Positions 52,761-61,778 of a DNA stretch of 64,000 nt are shown here, piece after piece; position 1 is the first letter of the stretch; each line of letters begins with the position of its first letter. The position numbers and the translations under genes were made by a program. The stretch lies in contig NZ_NIUC01000003.1 in NCBI RefSeq assembly GCF_002807035.1, forward strand, positions 186,001-250,000, written 5' to 3'. Below the pieces are notes generated by a model that had not been told where the DNA came from, did no database searches, and saw nothing but the letters and a program-made list of their open reading frames with translations. The DNA comes from Algoriphagus formosus (GTDB lineage Bacteria > Bacteroidota > Bacteroidia > Cytophagales > Cyclobacteriaceae).

Positions 52761-53603
52761 ATGAGCGAACTCAGTCCTTCTGAATTGAATGCTTTGGTCA
52801 CCCTCCTGGATGATAGCGATCAGGAAGTGAAAACCCACGTCCGTGACCGAATTATTTCTTTGGGAGCGGAAATCATCCCTTTTTTGGAAAAGAAATGGGA
52901 AAATAGCTTTGATCCGGGTATTCAGCGGGAGATTGAGTTTTTGGTGCATGAGCTTCAGTTTTTGCAACTGAAAGAAAGGCTGGAAGAATGGAAAAAGTCT
53001 GAAGATAAGGACTTGCTAACAGGACTTTGGATCATCAATACCTATCAATATCCTGACCTGGAGTTTGAAAAGCTTAACGCGGACATGCATCAGATTTACT
53101 TTGAAGTGTGGACAGCTTTTAAGTCAGATTTGGGTCCTTATGACCAAATCCGGATCATCAATAATGTCTTGTTCAATTCTCTGAGATTTTCCGCCAATAC
53201 CAAAAACTTTCACTCTCCGGCTAATTCCATGCTTTCATCGGTTTTGGATACTAAAAAAGGAAACCCCATTTCTCTTTGCGCGATCTATATGCTAGTCGCT
53301 CAGAAATTGGGGCTGCCAGTTTACGGAGTCAATCTTCCCAATCTATTTGTACTGACTTACAATTCTGCTGACATCACTTTTTACATCAATGCCTTCAACA
53401 AGGGCTTGATATTCCGAAGACAGGATATCTACAATTATTTGGAGCATTTGAAAATCGCACCCAAAGAGGAATTTTTTGAGCCCACCGATTCCCATCAGAT
53501 CGTGATGAGGTCCCTGCGGAACTTAGCCTTTGCTTTTGAAAAATTAGGTGAAGCTGAGAAGGTGCTGGAAATCCAAGAGCTTCTTCAGATTCTTGAAAGC
53601 TGA
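52761..53603 (+). CDS. SirB1-like transglutaminase-core family protein
   Basis: 280 residues. Residues 1-90 are helical (ELSPSELNALVTLLDD, KTHVRDRIISLGAEIIPFL); residues 140-270 carry the Transglut_core2 pattern (NFHSPANSMLSSVLDTKKGN, PISLCAIYMLVAQKLGLPVY, then NLPNLFVLTY and a C-terminal TPR-like helix pair). In many relatives the region after GVxxP has a His (GHFLVR); here it reads NLFVLTY, so peptidase activity is doubtful. Bacterial members are often of unknown function. It is followed closely by the convergent redoxin gene. Confidence 0.78.
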   Translation: MSELSPSELNALVTLLDDSDQEVKTHVRDRIISLGAEIIPFLEKKWENSFDPGIQREIEFLVHELQFLQLKERLEEWKKSEDKDLLTGLWIINTYQYPDLEFEKLNADMHQIYFEVWTAFKSDLGPYDQIRIINNVLFNSLRFSANTKNFHSPANSMLSSVLDTKKGNPISLCAIYMLVAQKLGLPVYGVNLPNLFVLTYNSADITFYINAFNKGLIFRRQDIYNYLEHLKIAPKEEFFEPTDSHQIVMRSLRNLAFAFEKLGEAEKVLEIQELLQILES

Positions 53604-54173
53604 TTAGAAACTTCTCAGGTTACAGCCTGTAGCCCGAACTTGAGAAGGACTAGGCATATTTCCTCCCAAAAATTGATTGATGGCCCGCTCGAGAAAACGC
53701 TCGCTGACCGCATTTTCCGCTTGGGGATTATTATCGATCGCTCCATGATAAATGACCGTGGGTATGTCCTCCTGTTTGCTAATCAAAAAAGCTTCCGGGA
53801 TTTTTACTACTCCCAAGCCTTGATTCGCCTCAGTTCCTGATTGTATAAAGAATGGCATATTCATGCCGGAGGAATCGATGTAGTTTTTAAGTTCATCTGC
53901 AGATGCCTTTGAGTCGGAATGAATCAAAGCGAAGCGGAAGCCTTGATTACTGAATTTAGTCCGAAGTGCCTTGATCCTTCCCTCGTACATTTTGGTAAAA
54001 GGACAATTCAGGTCAAAATAGATCAAAACCAATCCTTTCTGATCGGTAAGGTCTGCGATGGTTTGTGTCTTACCTGTCACTGCATCTTGAAGTGAAATGT
54101 CTCCTAGACTCTGTGCGACTATGGCCTGAGAAATGATAAAAAAGGAAAAAACGAAAAGTATTTTAAGATTCAT
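53604..54173 (-). CDS. Secreted thioredoxin-like (AhpC/TSA, redoxin) protein
   Basis: 189 residues with a signal peptide (LKILFVFSFFIISQAIVAQ). Thioredoxin fold: LVLIYFDLNCPFTKMYEGRI with the active-site Cys, RFALIHSDSKAS, and a cis-Pro region VVKIPEAFLIS. The motif is NCPF, with a single Cys at the usual position; a second Cys (TGCNLRSF) sits near the C-terminus. It is likely an envelope-exposed peroxiredoxin/TlpA-like reductase. It is 1 nt downstream of the phosphopantetheinyl transferase gene on the same strand, so probably co-transcribed. Confidence 0.75.
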   Translation of the reverse strand: MNLKILFVFSFFIISQAIVAQSLGDISLQDAVTGKTQTIADLTDQKGLVLIYFDLNCPFTKMYEGRIKALRTKFSNQGFRFALIHSDSKASADELKNYIDSSGMNMPFFIQSGTEANQGLGVVKIPEAFLISKQEDIPTVIYHGAIDNNPQAENAVSERFLERAINQFLGGNMPSPSQVRATGCNLRSF

Positions 54174-54174
54174 G

Positions 54175-54804
54175 CTACCAAATGGTGTAAGTGAGAATGA
54201 CGTCCTGGATTTTTTCTACCCGAACTTGATAATGGTGATCTGCAAATTCCGTTCCTCGAATTTTTCCCTTGATGAGTTGCGCATCCGGCTCGAAAGGTTC
54301 CAATAGAATGTTTTCCCTGAAAGAAACTCCTTTTTTTCCCTGACACTTGAAAATGGATTCTTTGGCAGACCAGGCCATGGTGTAGTGTACGGGGTCCTTT
54401 TTGAGGAAATCCAGTTCCTTTTGATCTAAGAATCGAAAGCCAATCCGGAGGATTTTTTCCCTGACCAAATCCATATCAATACCAACGGGAAGATCTCGGT
54501 GAAAAATTGCTCCCGCATAGCCTTGAGTATGACTTAAGCTCACTTGGCCTCCCCCTTTCATGACTTGGGATTTGCCATGTTCATCTTTGAAAAAGCCCGG
54601 ATAAGGGATGTTTAGAGCGTCCATGGCTTCCTTGATGGCCATTCGGGAAGATGCCCATTCCTTCCGTTTTTCATGATGAGAAATATTGGCATAAGATAGC
54701 TTTTCGCGGAAGCTGAGGAAATCTAATTGATCCATAGCTTGGTCCTGAATATTCTTTAGAACCAAGACCGATTGGGAATCAATTTTTTCTATTTTTGTTT
54801 GCAT
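54175..54804 (-). CDS. 4'-phosphopantetheinyl transferase superfamily protein
   Basis: 209 residues from ATG 54804 (a longer frame reaches into the divergent WD40 gene and is not conserved). Sfp/AcpT motifs: VSLSHTQGYAGAIF, VGIDMDLVREKI with the Mg-binding Asp, and YTMAWSAKESIFKCQGKKG, the (W/F)xxKEAxxK-type catalytic motif. It transfers the 4'-phosphopantetheine arm of CoA to a carrier protein; the specific carrier is unknown. Mid-length for the AcpT/Sfp class. Confidence 0.85.
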   Translation of the reverse strand: MQTKIEKIDSQSVLVLKNIQDQAMDQLDFLSFREKLSYANISHHEKRKEWASSRMAIKEAMDALNIPYPGFFKDEHGKSQVMKGGGQVSLSHTQGYAGAIFHRDLPVGIDMDLVREKILRIGFRFLDQKELDFLKKDPVHYTMAWSAKESIFKCQGKKGVSFRENILLEPFEPDAQLIKGKIRGTEFADHHYQVRVEKIQDVILTYTIW

Positions 54805-54838
54805 AGGCCGAAAGGGCGTTCCTATTAGAAGCCAATAT

Positions 54839-55762
54839 ATGTCAAAAATCCAAGTTAATAAATTACACAGTCTCACCGGGCACAATGACTGTATCTATGC
54901 TTTGACCGAAGGATCCGATCCTCGGTACTTTTATACTGGTGCAGGTGATGGAATGGTGGTAGAGTGGGACTTGGACAATCCTAAGGACGGTAAACTCATC
55001 GCCAAACTTCCGCATTCTGTCTATTCGCTAGCGATCGATCATCAGCGAAATTACTTAATCATAGGACATAATTTTGAGGGAATTCACGTCATTGATCTGA
55101 ACGAAAACAAAGAGATTTGGTCCCTGAAAATGACGGAATTTGCCATTTTCCATATCACTGTGGTCGGTGACCAAATTCTTGTTGGAGATGGGGATGGAGT
55201 TTTAACGATTGTCGATATTTCTTCCCGCGCTGTGAAGAAACACATCAAGCTGAGTTCGAAGAGTATTCGTGTGATGGATGTGGCCGTTGAAAAAATGCAT
55301 CTTGCTCTTGGGCTTTCTGATCACAGTGTTAAAATTTTGGATTTGGCTGAGGATTTCAAGCCAATTGCTAATTTAAAAAGCCATACCAATTCGGTTTTTG
55401 CCTTGCGATATTCCCCGGATGAAAGCTACTTGGTTAGCGGTTCTAGAGATGCCCACTTGAAGTTTTGGAAAACCGATCCCTACGAATTGGAGGAGGATGT
55501 GGTAGCTCACATGTATGCGATTAATTTCCTAGATTTTCGGGAGGATGGGCAGCTTTTGGTGACTTGCTCCATGGATAAATCCATCAAAATATGGAGTCCG
55601 GAAGAAAGAAAATTATTGAAAGTCATCGATAAGGCAAGGAATGCTGGGCACGGAACCTCAGTCAATAAGGTCATCTGGAGTAGTTACTCGAATGATATTA
55701 TCTCCATTTCTGATGATCGGACCATTTCCATTTGGAATCTTGGATTAGAACAAGAAATATGA
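54839..55762 (+). CDS. WD40-repeat protein
   Basis: 307 residues forming about seven WD40 blades across the whole length; recognisable units include LHSLTGHNDCIYALTEG, GAGDGMVVEWDLDN, YSPDESYLVSGSRDAHLKFW and LLVTCSMDKSIKIW. No other domain and no signal peptide, so cytoplasmic. WD40 propellers are scaffolds for protein interaction; Bacteroidota often encode this single-domain type. Divergent from the phosphopantetheinyl transferase gene, 34 nt apart. A partner cannot be named. Confidence 0.85.
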   Translation: MSKIQVNKLHSLTGHNDCIYALTEGSDPRYFYTGAGDGMVVEWDLDNPKDGKLIAKLPHSVYSLAIDHQRNYLIIGHNFEGIHVIDLNENKEIWSLKMTEFAIFHITVVGDQILVGDGDGVLTIVDISSRAVKKHIKLSSKSIRVMDVAVEKMHLALGLSDHSVKILDLAEDFKPIANLKSHTNSVFALRYSPDESYLVSGSRDAHLKFWKTDPYELEEDVVAHMYAINFLDFREDGQLLVTCSMDKSIKIWSPEERKLLKVIDKARNAGHGTSVNKVIWSSYSNDIISISDDRTISIWNLGLEQEI

Positions 55763-55865
55763 AGTGCCCTTAAAATACATTCTCACAAAGTGGATGTTTA
55801 AAGAAATTCCACTCTACCTAATTGGTACTTGAGCGGATTTTGCTGAAAAAAAAGAAATTAAAAAA

Positions 55866-56804
55866 ATGAAAATATCACCTACCGAAATACGCAAGAAATC
55901 CTTCGAAACGGGCTTCCGAGGTTATGAAAAAAAGCAAGTAGAGGAATTTCTAGAACATGTGAGTCAAGCTTATGAGCAGCTCAATCAGGAAAATCTTGAA
56001 TTGAAAAGTAAACTTCAACAGACAGAAGCAGAAGCCAAGCGGCTGAAAGATGTGGAGGATTCGCTTTTTAGGACTTTGAAAACCGCCGAAGATACTGGAG
56101 CTAGTATTATCGAAGAGGCAAATGCAGCAGCCGATCAAATCATCGAAGAGGCAAATGCCAGTGCGAAGAATGCGAATGATTACGCAGATAAGATCATCGG
56201 TGAAGCAAAGAAAAAGGCCGATGCCGATGCGGCAGTCATTATCGCAGCTGCTGAGAGCAAAGCTAAAGAAACGATTGTAGAGCTCAGAGAAAGCATGCAG
56301 GGCTTGGTCAGAAGCTACGAAAGCTTGGTCGAGCAGCGGGAACTTTTGGTCAAAAGTCTTCGCAGGATATCGCAGGATATGCTGAATCAGATTGACCTTT
56401 CTGACGCACATTTCAATCGGATCGACGCGAAGGCCCACGCTCGGGCAGTGGATGAACTGAGTCGCTCGCAGGCTTTTACATTTGCCAATCTTGAATCTTT
56501 ATCTGAACAGCTTTCCCAATCAATGGGTAATACTCAAGTGAAAGTAGAAGAGGAAGTGTTAGAAGATCCAATGGAGGAAATGGAAATCATCGAGGAGGAA
56601 ATCGAACTCGAAATCCACGATAGCACTCCGGATGTACAGCCTGAAATGGATGTAGAGGAAGAAGTCTCGGATCAATCTGAGGAAGTGCAGGAGGAGGAGG
56701 AAGAACCTAAAAAAGTGGAGATCAAAAATCAGCAAGCTCCTCCTAAGCCGCAGCCAAAAGACGATGCAAATCAATCAGGATCATTTTTTGACCAATTTGA
56801 CTAA
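55866..56804 (+). CDS. DivIVA-domain protein
   Basis: 312 residues. The N-terminal 60 (KISPTEIRKKSFETGFRGYE, KKQVEEFLEHVSQAYEQLN) match the DivIVA/GpsB lipid-binding domain, followed by a long coiled coil (70-190, repeated EEANAAADQIIEEANAS) and a highly acidic, low-complexity C-terminal part (215-290). DivIVA-type proteins mark curved membranes and organise division and growth; DivIVA in Bacteroidota is less characterised. One base overlaps the folB start (TAATG). Confidence 0.8.
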   Translation: MKISPTEIRKKSFETGFRGYEKKQVEEFLEHVSQAYEQLNQENLELKSKLQQTEAEAKRLKDVEDSLFRTLKTAEDTGASIIEEANAAADQIIEEANASAKNANDYADKIIGEAKKKADADAAVIIAAAESKAKETIVELRESMQGLVRSYESLVEQRELLVKSLRRISQDMLNQIDLSDAHFNRIDAKAHARAVDELSRSQAFTFANLESLSEQLSQSMGNTQVKVEEEVLEDPMEEMEIIEEEIELEIHDSTPDVQPEMDVEEEVSDQSEEVQEEEEEPKKVEIKNQQAPPKPQPKDDANQSGSFFDQFD

Positions 56805-57169
56805 TGGGGAAAGTATCACTGGAAGGAATTGAATTTCACGCCTATCATGGTGCCTATCCGGAGGAGTCTATTCTCGGAAATCGCTTCACTTTAGATCTCG
56901 AATTGGAGACCGAATTTCGTGATGCTATGCTCCATGATGACCTGAAAGCCACGGTTGATTACTCTGTTCTATACCGAATCATCAAAGGCAGAATGGATGT
57001 CAAAGTGAAACTTCTCGAACATTTGGGACACCTGATCGTGCAAGATATTTTAGAGGCCTATCCAAAAACTAAAGAGATTCGACTGACATTGAAAAAACAT
57101 GGTCCTGCTCTCGGTGGATTGGTGAAGTATTCAGCTGTTCAAATTCAATACCCGGAAGATTATGCGTAA
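56804..57169 (+). CDS. folB: Dihydroneopterin aldolase
   Basis: 121 residues, the standard length. Motifs LEGIEFHAYHGAYPEE, TVDYSVLYRIIKGRMD, LLEHLGHLIVQDIL and LTLKKHGPALGG, including the substrate-binding Glu/Tyr and the catalytic Lys in KKHGP. It converts 7,8-dihydroneopterin to 6-hydroxymethyl-dihydropterin in folate synthesis. The start overlaps the preceding stop by one base, and the stop overlaps the next ATG by 8 nt. Confidence 0.9.
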   Translation: MGKVSLEGIEFHAYHGAYPEESILGNRFTLDLELETEFRDAMLHDDLKATVDYSVLYRIIKGRMDVKVKLLEHLGHLIVQDILEAYPKTKEIRLTLKKHGPALGGLVKYSAVQIQYPEDYA

Positions 57170-58025
57170 TTCCATTTTTGCTCTTACGATTTTCATTTTA
57201 TCCTTCCAGTCCTTAAAAGGACAGGGAGTTCCCTATCAGATATTTGATTCCAAAGGCAAGGCCATAAGTTTCGAAAAGATGGAGAAGGAGTCAAAAAAAG
57301 CTGATCTCGTATTCTTTGGAGAGCTACATAATAATAGCCTTGCTCATTGGCTACAGCTACAAGTTTTTAAATCACTTTCAGAGGAAAATGATCGCCTTGT
57401 GTTTGCATCAGAGTTTTTTGAGCGAGATGATCAGCTTTTGATCGACGAGTGGATGGCCGGAAAAATCACGGATAAGAACTTTGAGACGGAGGCTAAGCTC
57501 TGGAATAATTACCTTACTGATTACAAACCCTTGATGCTTTTTGCTAAAGAAAATCAAATCCCATTCATCGCCTCAAATGTACCAAGGCGCTATGCATCGC
57601 TCGTTAGCAGGGGAGGTATTGAAACTTTAGATTACTTGAGCGATGAAGCCAAAGCCTATTTCGCTACGCTTCCAGTTGCAATTGATATGACGCTACCGGG
57701 CTATGAGGCTATGCGAGGAATGATGCACGGGGCACCAGGCAATTCAGATTATATGATTCAGGCCCAGGCACTCAAAGATGCTACGATGGGAGAATCACTT
57801 TTTGAATCCTTAGAGCAGGGAAAACAAATCTACCATGTCAATGGCTCCTACCATAGCAAAGAAGGAGAGGGGATTCTTTGGTATGTCAAAAGGAGTTTCC
57901 CGGACAAAAAAATCATCAATATCCATACGGTAGAGCAAGATCAATTGGATAGCTTGGATGAGTTTAATGCCTCTGGAGGAGACTTTATAATCGTATTGCC
58001 CAAGGACTCGCATAAGTCTTACTAA
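57162..58025 (+). CDS. ChaN-like (DUF399) heme-binding-type protein
   Basis: 287 residues with a signal peptide (FALTIFILSFQSLKGQ). Core motifs: VFFGELHNNSLAHWLQL, FASEFFERDDQLLIDEW, NYLTDYKPLM, IASNVPRRYASLVSRGG and HVNGSYHSKEGEGI. This is the ChaN/Cofac_haem_bdg family, whose C. jejuni member binds heme; the function in Bacteroidota is uncertain. ChaN-like proteins are exported and usually lipoproteins; here no lipobox Cys is seen. Coupled to folB by an 8-nt overlap. Confidence 0.82.
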   Translation: MRNSIFALTIFILSFQSLKGQGVPYQIFDSKGKAISFEKMEKESKKADLVFFGELHNNSLAHWLQLQVFKSLSEENDRLVFASEFFERDDQLLIDEWMAGKITDKNFETEAKLWNNYLTDYKPLMLFAKENQIPFIASNVPRRYASLVSRGGIETLDYLSDEAKAYFATLPVAIDMTLPGYEAMRGMMHGAPGNSDYMIQAQALKDATMGESLFESLEQGKQIYHVNGSYHSKEGEGILWYVKRSFPDKKIINIHTVEQDQLDSLDEFNASGGDFIIVLPKDSHKSY

Positions 58026-58026
58026 G

Positions 58027-58485
58027 ATGTACACCAAAGCGGAACTCTCCCGAATCCGAAAAAGCTTCTGGACAGCTTTTGGTGCCTACATGCGTCCCAT
58101 TCCCAATGCCCAAGGTCGCCGGGTCAACTGGCAGAATTATAAGACAGGGGTCAAGGAAATTTATTTTCGGATGAAAGCTGAGCGAGGCTTCGCTTCTATA
58201 GGAATTGAAATCACGCATCGGGATGAGGAGCTTCAGGAGCTGTTTTTTGAGCAGTTTGGACAGCTTCGTAAAATCTTGGAAGAAAGCACTAAGGAAGCTT
58301 GGGAATGGAAGCTACACGAACAAAATGAATTTGGTCAGGTAATTTCCAAAATCGAAAAGGTCAAACCGGGAGTCAATGTGCTAAATGAAGAAGAATGGCC
58401 GGAGATCATCAGCTTTTTGAAACCCCGAATGATTGCCTTGGATGAGTTTTGGGATTTGGTAAAGCCCGGTTTCGAGGATTATTAA
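58027..58485 (+). CDS. DUF4268-family protein
   Basis: 152 residues. AELSRIRKSFWTAFGAYMRP, NWQNYKTGVKEIYFRMKAER and IGIEITHRDEELQELFFEQF are typical of DUF4268 proteins, whose members can be stand-alone or fused to predicted nucleases. Mixed alpha/beta fold, no membrane segment. It starts one base after the ChaN-like gene's stop and ends convergent with the DUF6265 gene, overlapping by 4 nt. Function is not established. Confidence 0.72.
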   Translation: MYTKAELSRIRKSFWTAFGAYMRPIPNAQGRRVNWQNYKTGVKEIYFRMKAERGFASIGIEITHRDEELQELFFEQFGQLRKILEESTKEAWEWKLHEQNEFGQVISKIEKVKPGVNVLNEEEWPEIISFLKPRMIALDEFWDLVKPGFEDY

Positions 58486-58982
58486 AAATCCCTCCTTGTA
58501 TATTCAAAAGCAGCAACACTCGATTGGTCCCCACTTTCCAATTCCACCCAAACAGTCAAGTTATCGCCTTCCCTCTTCATCGTCAACCCATCTAACCAAA
58601 TCGTCTGATCCTCGATTTCAATTAGGCGGAATTCTACCCATTCATCTTTATCTTCCCAAGCTGTCAAATCTGCGCTGAAGTGCTTTAGCTTCAAGGTCAT
58701 AGATTCATTTTCTTCACTTAGGAAAAACAACTCACTAAAAATGAGCTTTCCTTGATCAAAAAAACGAAAAGTCCCCATCATTTGCCCGTCTCTAGCAGGA
58801 AGCCAAACTTCCTCACAGTCTCCACCCAAGCCGGGACCTGACCAAAATCCTTCTAGCCAACTTACCTGAGAAAGGTTTCCCTTTCCGGGAGACTGTCCAT
58901 CCTCAAGTCTTTTTACCTCTTGAGCATTGGCTGCAAAGCAAAGGATGCAGAGGAATGAAAGAATAAAATGGTGTTTTTTCAT
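58482..58982 (-). CDS. DUF6265-family secreted protein
   Basis: 166 residues with a signal peptide (HHFILSFLCILCFAANAQ). Core SWLEGFWSGPGLGGDCEEVW, ARDGQMMGTFRFFDQGKLIF, FSELFFLSEENESMTLKL and EFRLIEIEDQTIWLDGL match DUF6265, a beta-rich lipocalin-like fold of unknown function common in Bacteroidota. No catalytic residues can be named. It lies 35 nt downstream of the HesB-like gene on the same strand. Confidence 0.75.
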   Translation of the reverse strand: MKKHHFILSFLCILCFAANAQEVKRLEDGQSPGKGNLSQVSWLEGFWSGPGLGGDCEEVWLPARDGQMMGTFRFFDQGKLIFSELFFLSEENESMTLKLKHFSADLTAWEDKDEWVEFRLIEIEDQTIWLDGLTMKREGDNLTVWVELESGDQSSVAAFEYTRRDF

Positions 58983-59016
58983 GGCTTTGGGCTTTCCATG
59001 AATTTACAAATAAAAG

Positions 59017-59331
59017 CTATTGATCGTGTCTTTTTGGCAGGTCCGGATTGACAAAAGTGAATCCCCGAGCTTCATCTCCTTCAAAAAAGTCAATCTGCAT
59101 TCCCATCAAAAACATGTAATGACGTTTTTCGATTAAAACGGGTATACCGTTGATTTCGAATTTTTGATCCTCTTCCTTCGGTTTGTCAAAGCCCAAAGCA
59201 TAGGACATACCCCCACATCCGCCGCCTTTGACTCCCACTCGGAGGAAATAATCCAAAGGAATATTTTTGTGCTGAATGATGTTTTTGATTTCAGCTTCTG
59301 CTTTTTCGCTAATACTTATCGGGGTGAGCAT
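59017..59331 (-). CDS. HesB/IscA-family protein lacking the C-terminal Cys pair
   Basis: 104 residues. The A-type carrier core is clear (ISISEKAEAEIKNIIQHKNI, RVGVKGGGCGGMSYALGF), including the first cysteine in GGCGG. The usual CGCG motif is missing: after RGFTFVNPD the protein ends in LPKRHDQ. IscA/ErpA/SufA use all three cysteines to carry iron or Fe-S clusters, so this one may have altered chemistry or depend on a partner. Short HesB proteins without the C-terminal pair may be frequent in this phylum; I could not check. Confidence 0.78.
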   Translation of the reverse strand: MLTPISISEKAEAEIKNIIQHKNIPLDYFLRVGVKGGGCGGMSYALGFDKPKEEDQKFEINGIPVLIEKRHYMFLMGMQIDFFEGDEARGFTFVNPDLPKRHDQ

Positions 59332-59444
59332 GTATTTCGAATGTTTTTGGCAGGAAATTGGTTCGAAGACTTTACAAATTTACACAAGGATACGTTTATA
59401 AGGCCGGATAATTTTAGGATATTCGGACATTCGAGATCTGATTT

Positions 59445-59969
59445 ATGGACTATTTAGTAGAATTACTCAAAATTGTACTCCCTGCAGGAGTGGTGCTCTA
59501 TGGCATGTACTTAGTCATCGTGTCGTTTATCTCCAAAGAGCGTGAGAAAATGCTCATTGAGTTGAAAACCCAAAATTCGCAGACTATTCTACCAGTAAGA
59601 CTTCAGGCTGCTGAACGCTTATGCCTTTTGCTGGAGCGAATCACTCCCAATAATCTGGTCAGACGTGCCAATGCCTCCGGGATGACTGCTGCGGAGTTGC
59701 ATTCCGTTCTTTTGTCTGAAGTGCGGGAGGAGTTTAGCCATAATTATTCCCAACAGGTTTATTTCTCAGAGGAAACCTGGGAAGCTGTCAAAAGAGCGAT
59801 CGAGGAAGTCACAACCATTATCAACCTAAGTCGACAAGGCCTCGGAGAAGAGCAATCAAAGGGTATGGATTTGGCCAAAGCCATATTCGCTTTATCCTTG
59901 GAACGAAAAAATGATGCCATCGCTTATGCTTTAAAGCAGGTCAAGTCAGAGATCAATATTTATTTCTAA
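59445..59969 (+). CDS. Conserved Bacteroidota protein with N-terminal membrane helix
   Basis: 174 residues. A membrane helix spans about 7-27 (LKIVLPAGVVLYGMYLVIV), followed by a helical soluble domain with LQAAERLCLLLERITPNNLV, FSHNYSQQVYFSEETWEAVK and KGMDLAKAIFALSLE. The family is unnamed as far as I recall. It is 5 nt from the DUF1232 gene. Divergent from the HesB-like gene with 113 nt between them. Confidence 0.68.
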   Translation: MDYLVELLKIVLPAGVVLYGMYLVIVSFISKEREKMLIELKTQNSQTILPVRLQAAERLCLLLERITPNNLVRRANASGMTAAELHSVLLSEVREEFSHNYSQQVYFSEETWEAVKRAIEEVTTIINLSRQGLGEEQSKGMDLAKAIFALSLERKNDAIAYALKQVKSEINIYF

Positions 59970-59974
59970 TAGCC

Positions 59975-60388
59975 ATGTCAAAAATCAGCGATAAAGCCCA
60001 TCAACTACTCGATCAAGCCAAAGCCCTATTTGGCAAGCAGGTAGAAGGCTTGGCCCAAAAAGAAGGAAAGGTCAAAGAATTGATTGCTGGAGTAAAGCAA
60101 AAGCTGGTAGACTTTGGGGGTAATCCCCGTGTCAAGAAGTTGGTGGAGCCGATTTCCATTTTTATTCGTATGCTCAAGGCTCATTTCTCCGGTGTCAAAA
60201 AGCTCTCGAGCTCAACCTTGGGCTTGGTTGTATTGGCCTTGGTTTATTTTTTATCTCCTATAGATATCATCCCGGATTTTCTGGGAGTTTTTGGCTTTGC
60301 TGATGATCTTTCGGTGATTTTGGCTGTCTTTGCAAAGCTCAAAGATGAAGTGGAGGAGTTTTTGGACTGGGAACGAACTCAGCTGTAA
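59975..60388 (+). CDS. DUF1232 (YkvA-like) membrane protein
   Basis: 137 residues. C-terminal half has TLGLVVLALVYFLSPIDIIP, the DUF1232 signature (YxxSPIDLIPDF...FGxxDD), with a short membrane segment. The N-terminal half is a charged amphipathic helix. YkvA-like proteins are of unknown function, probably membrane-associated. Six bases from the preceding gene; the following gene begins after 37 nt. Confidence 0.82.
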   Translation: MSKISDKAHQLLDQAKALFGKQVEGLAQKEGKVKELIAGVKQKLVDFGGNPRVKKLVEPISIFIRMLKAHFSGVKKLSSSTLGLVVLALVYFLSPIDIIPDFLGVFGFADDLSVILAVFAKLKDEVEEFLDWERTQL

Positions 60389-60425
60389 ATCCTGCTGTTA
60401 GTCTCACAAATCCATCCACCCATCT

Positions 60426-61055
60426 ATGCTGGAACAAGTGACTAAAATGCAAACAATCACCGCCGATACCATTGCCGGGGCGATGACTTATCAAGAGTAT
60501 AAAGATCTGGCTGATAGACTTTTTGCTCAAGGGAAAACGACAGGAGAGAATCAATCCCAGGCTTATATCGATTACACTCGTATTGCTATTCAACGAATGC
60601 GCAAATGGGATAAAATCGCCAAAGTTTCCGAGCGAATGGTAGAAAAGGTAAAGAAACTTCCTCCTCAGATTTGGTTGATAATCACGGAGGCTTGGTGTGG
60701 AGATGCCGGTCAAAACATTCCTTACATCTATAAACTTGCAGAATTCAATCCCAATATTCAGGTAAGATTGATCCTTCGGGATGAAAACCTGGATATCATG
60801 GATGCTCATCTTACAAACGGAGCTCGATCCATACCAAAATTGGTCGCTTTGAGCCCTGGATTGCAGCGAGAGTTTTTTACTTGGGGACCAAAACCACAGT
60901 ATCTGATCGAAAAGCAGAAAGCTTTTAAGAATAATCCTGATGGAAAGTCTTTTCAGGAATACATCGAAGAAGTACATTTTTGGTATGCCAAGGACAAGAA
61001 TCAAACCTTGGAAAAAGAAATGGAAGCTTGCTTTGAAAATGCCTTTGGAATATGA
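60426..61055 (+). CDS. Thioredoxin-fold protein (Thioredoxin_9 type)
   Basis: 209 residues. The core has IWLIITEAWCGDAGQNIPYI with a WCGDA motif in place of the canonical CxxC, PNIQVRLILRDENLDIMDAH, NGARSIPKLVAL (cis-Pro) and a C-terminal helix. The family is Thioredoxin_9; a single active-site Cys makes simple disulfide exchange unlikely. An ATG at 60447 is an alternative start. The stop overlaps the next gene by 4 nt. Confidence 0.75.
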   Translation: MLEQVTKMQTITADTIAGAMTYQEYKDLADRLFAQGKTTGENQSQAYIDYTRIAIQRMRKWDKIAKVSERMVEKVKKLPPQIWLIITEAWCGDAGQNIPYIYKLAEFNPNIQVRLILRDENLDIMDAHLTNGARSIPKLVALSPGLQREFFTWGPKPQYLIEKQKAFKNNPDGKSFQEYIEEVHFWYAKDKNQTLEKEMEACFENAFGI

Positions 61056-61777
61056 ACATAGCCCTTATTTCTGGTACTTCCGGGCTTATCGGAATGCAAG
61101 TGTTACATCAATTGCTAAAAAGTAATTCTTTTGATTACATCATCAGCGTAGGTCGAAGGACGCTTGCCTTGAAGGATCCAAAGCTCATTCAGATTTCAGG
61201 TGATCTTTCAAAGATTCATGGTTGGGATTGGCAGAATGAAATCAATTCCCAGAGCCTCGGCGGAGAATATCAAGAATTAGTGAAGGCCATTGAAAATGAA
61301 AACTGTGAAATTTCAGCTTTTTGTTCTTTGGGGACTACCATCAAAAATGCTGGTTCAAAGGAACGCTTCTTTGAAATTGATCATGATTTGGTAATCGGCT
61401 TTGCAAATTGGGCAAAAAGTTTGGGAGCCAAATCCTTTCATTATGTCTCGGCTACCGGGGCAGATGCCGATTCATCCATTTTTTACAACAAAGTCAAAGG
61501 TCAAACCGAGAAGGATTTACAACAAATCGGGTTTGATCGCTTGAAGATTTATCAGCCTTCTCTATTATTAGGAAATCGTTCCGAATTTCGTTTTGGGGAG
61601 CAAGTAGCCACCATTCTAATGAAACCATTGGTATGGTTAAAGCTTTTCAAAAACTTCCGTCCTATCTATGATTATCAGGTAGCCAAATCCATGGTTTTGG
61701 TCGATTCAGACTCGAAAAGAGTAGGGCTGGAGCGCGTCAGTTCGGGCGAAATGCAGGACCTAACAGCCAAAAAATAA
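61052..61777 (+). CDS. NAD(P)-binding atypical SDR (HTATIP2/YwnB-like)
   Basis: 241 residues. N-terminal Rossmann MNIALISGTSGLIGMQVLHQ with the GxxGxxG loop, a central AFCSLGTTIKNAGSKERFFE segment, FHYVSATGADADSSIFYNKV with the YxxxK-like pair, and YQPSLLLGNRSEFR. This resembles the NAD(P)H-binding TIP30-like group; the substrate is unknown. ATG overlaps the previous stop; a 1-nt gap separates it from dtd. Confidence 0.78.
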   Translation: MNIALISGTSGLIGMQVLHQLLKSNSFDYIISVGRRTLALKDPKLIQISGDLSKIHGWDWQNEINSQSLGGEYQELVKAIENENCEISAFCSLGTTIKNAGSKERFFEIDHDLVIGFANWAKSLGAKSFHYVSATGADADSSIFYNKVKGQTEKDLQQIGFDRLKIYQPSLLLGNRSEFRFGEQVATILMKPLVWLKLFKNFRPIYDYQVAKSMVLVDSDSKRVGLERVSSGEMQDLTAKK

Positions 61778-61778
61778 C

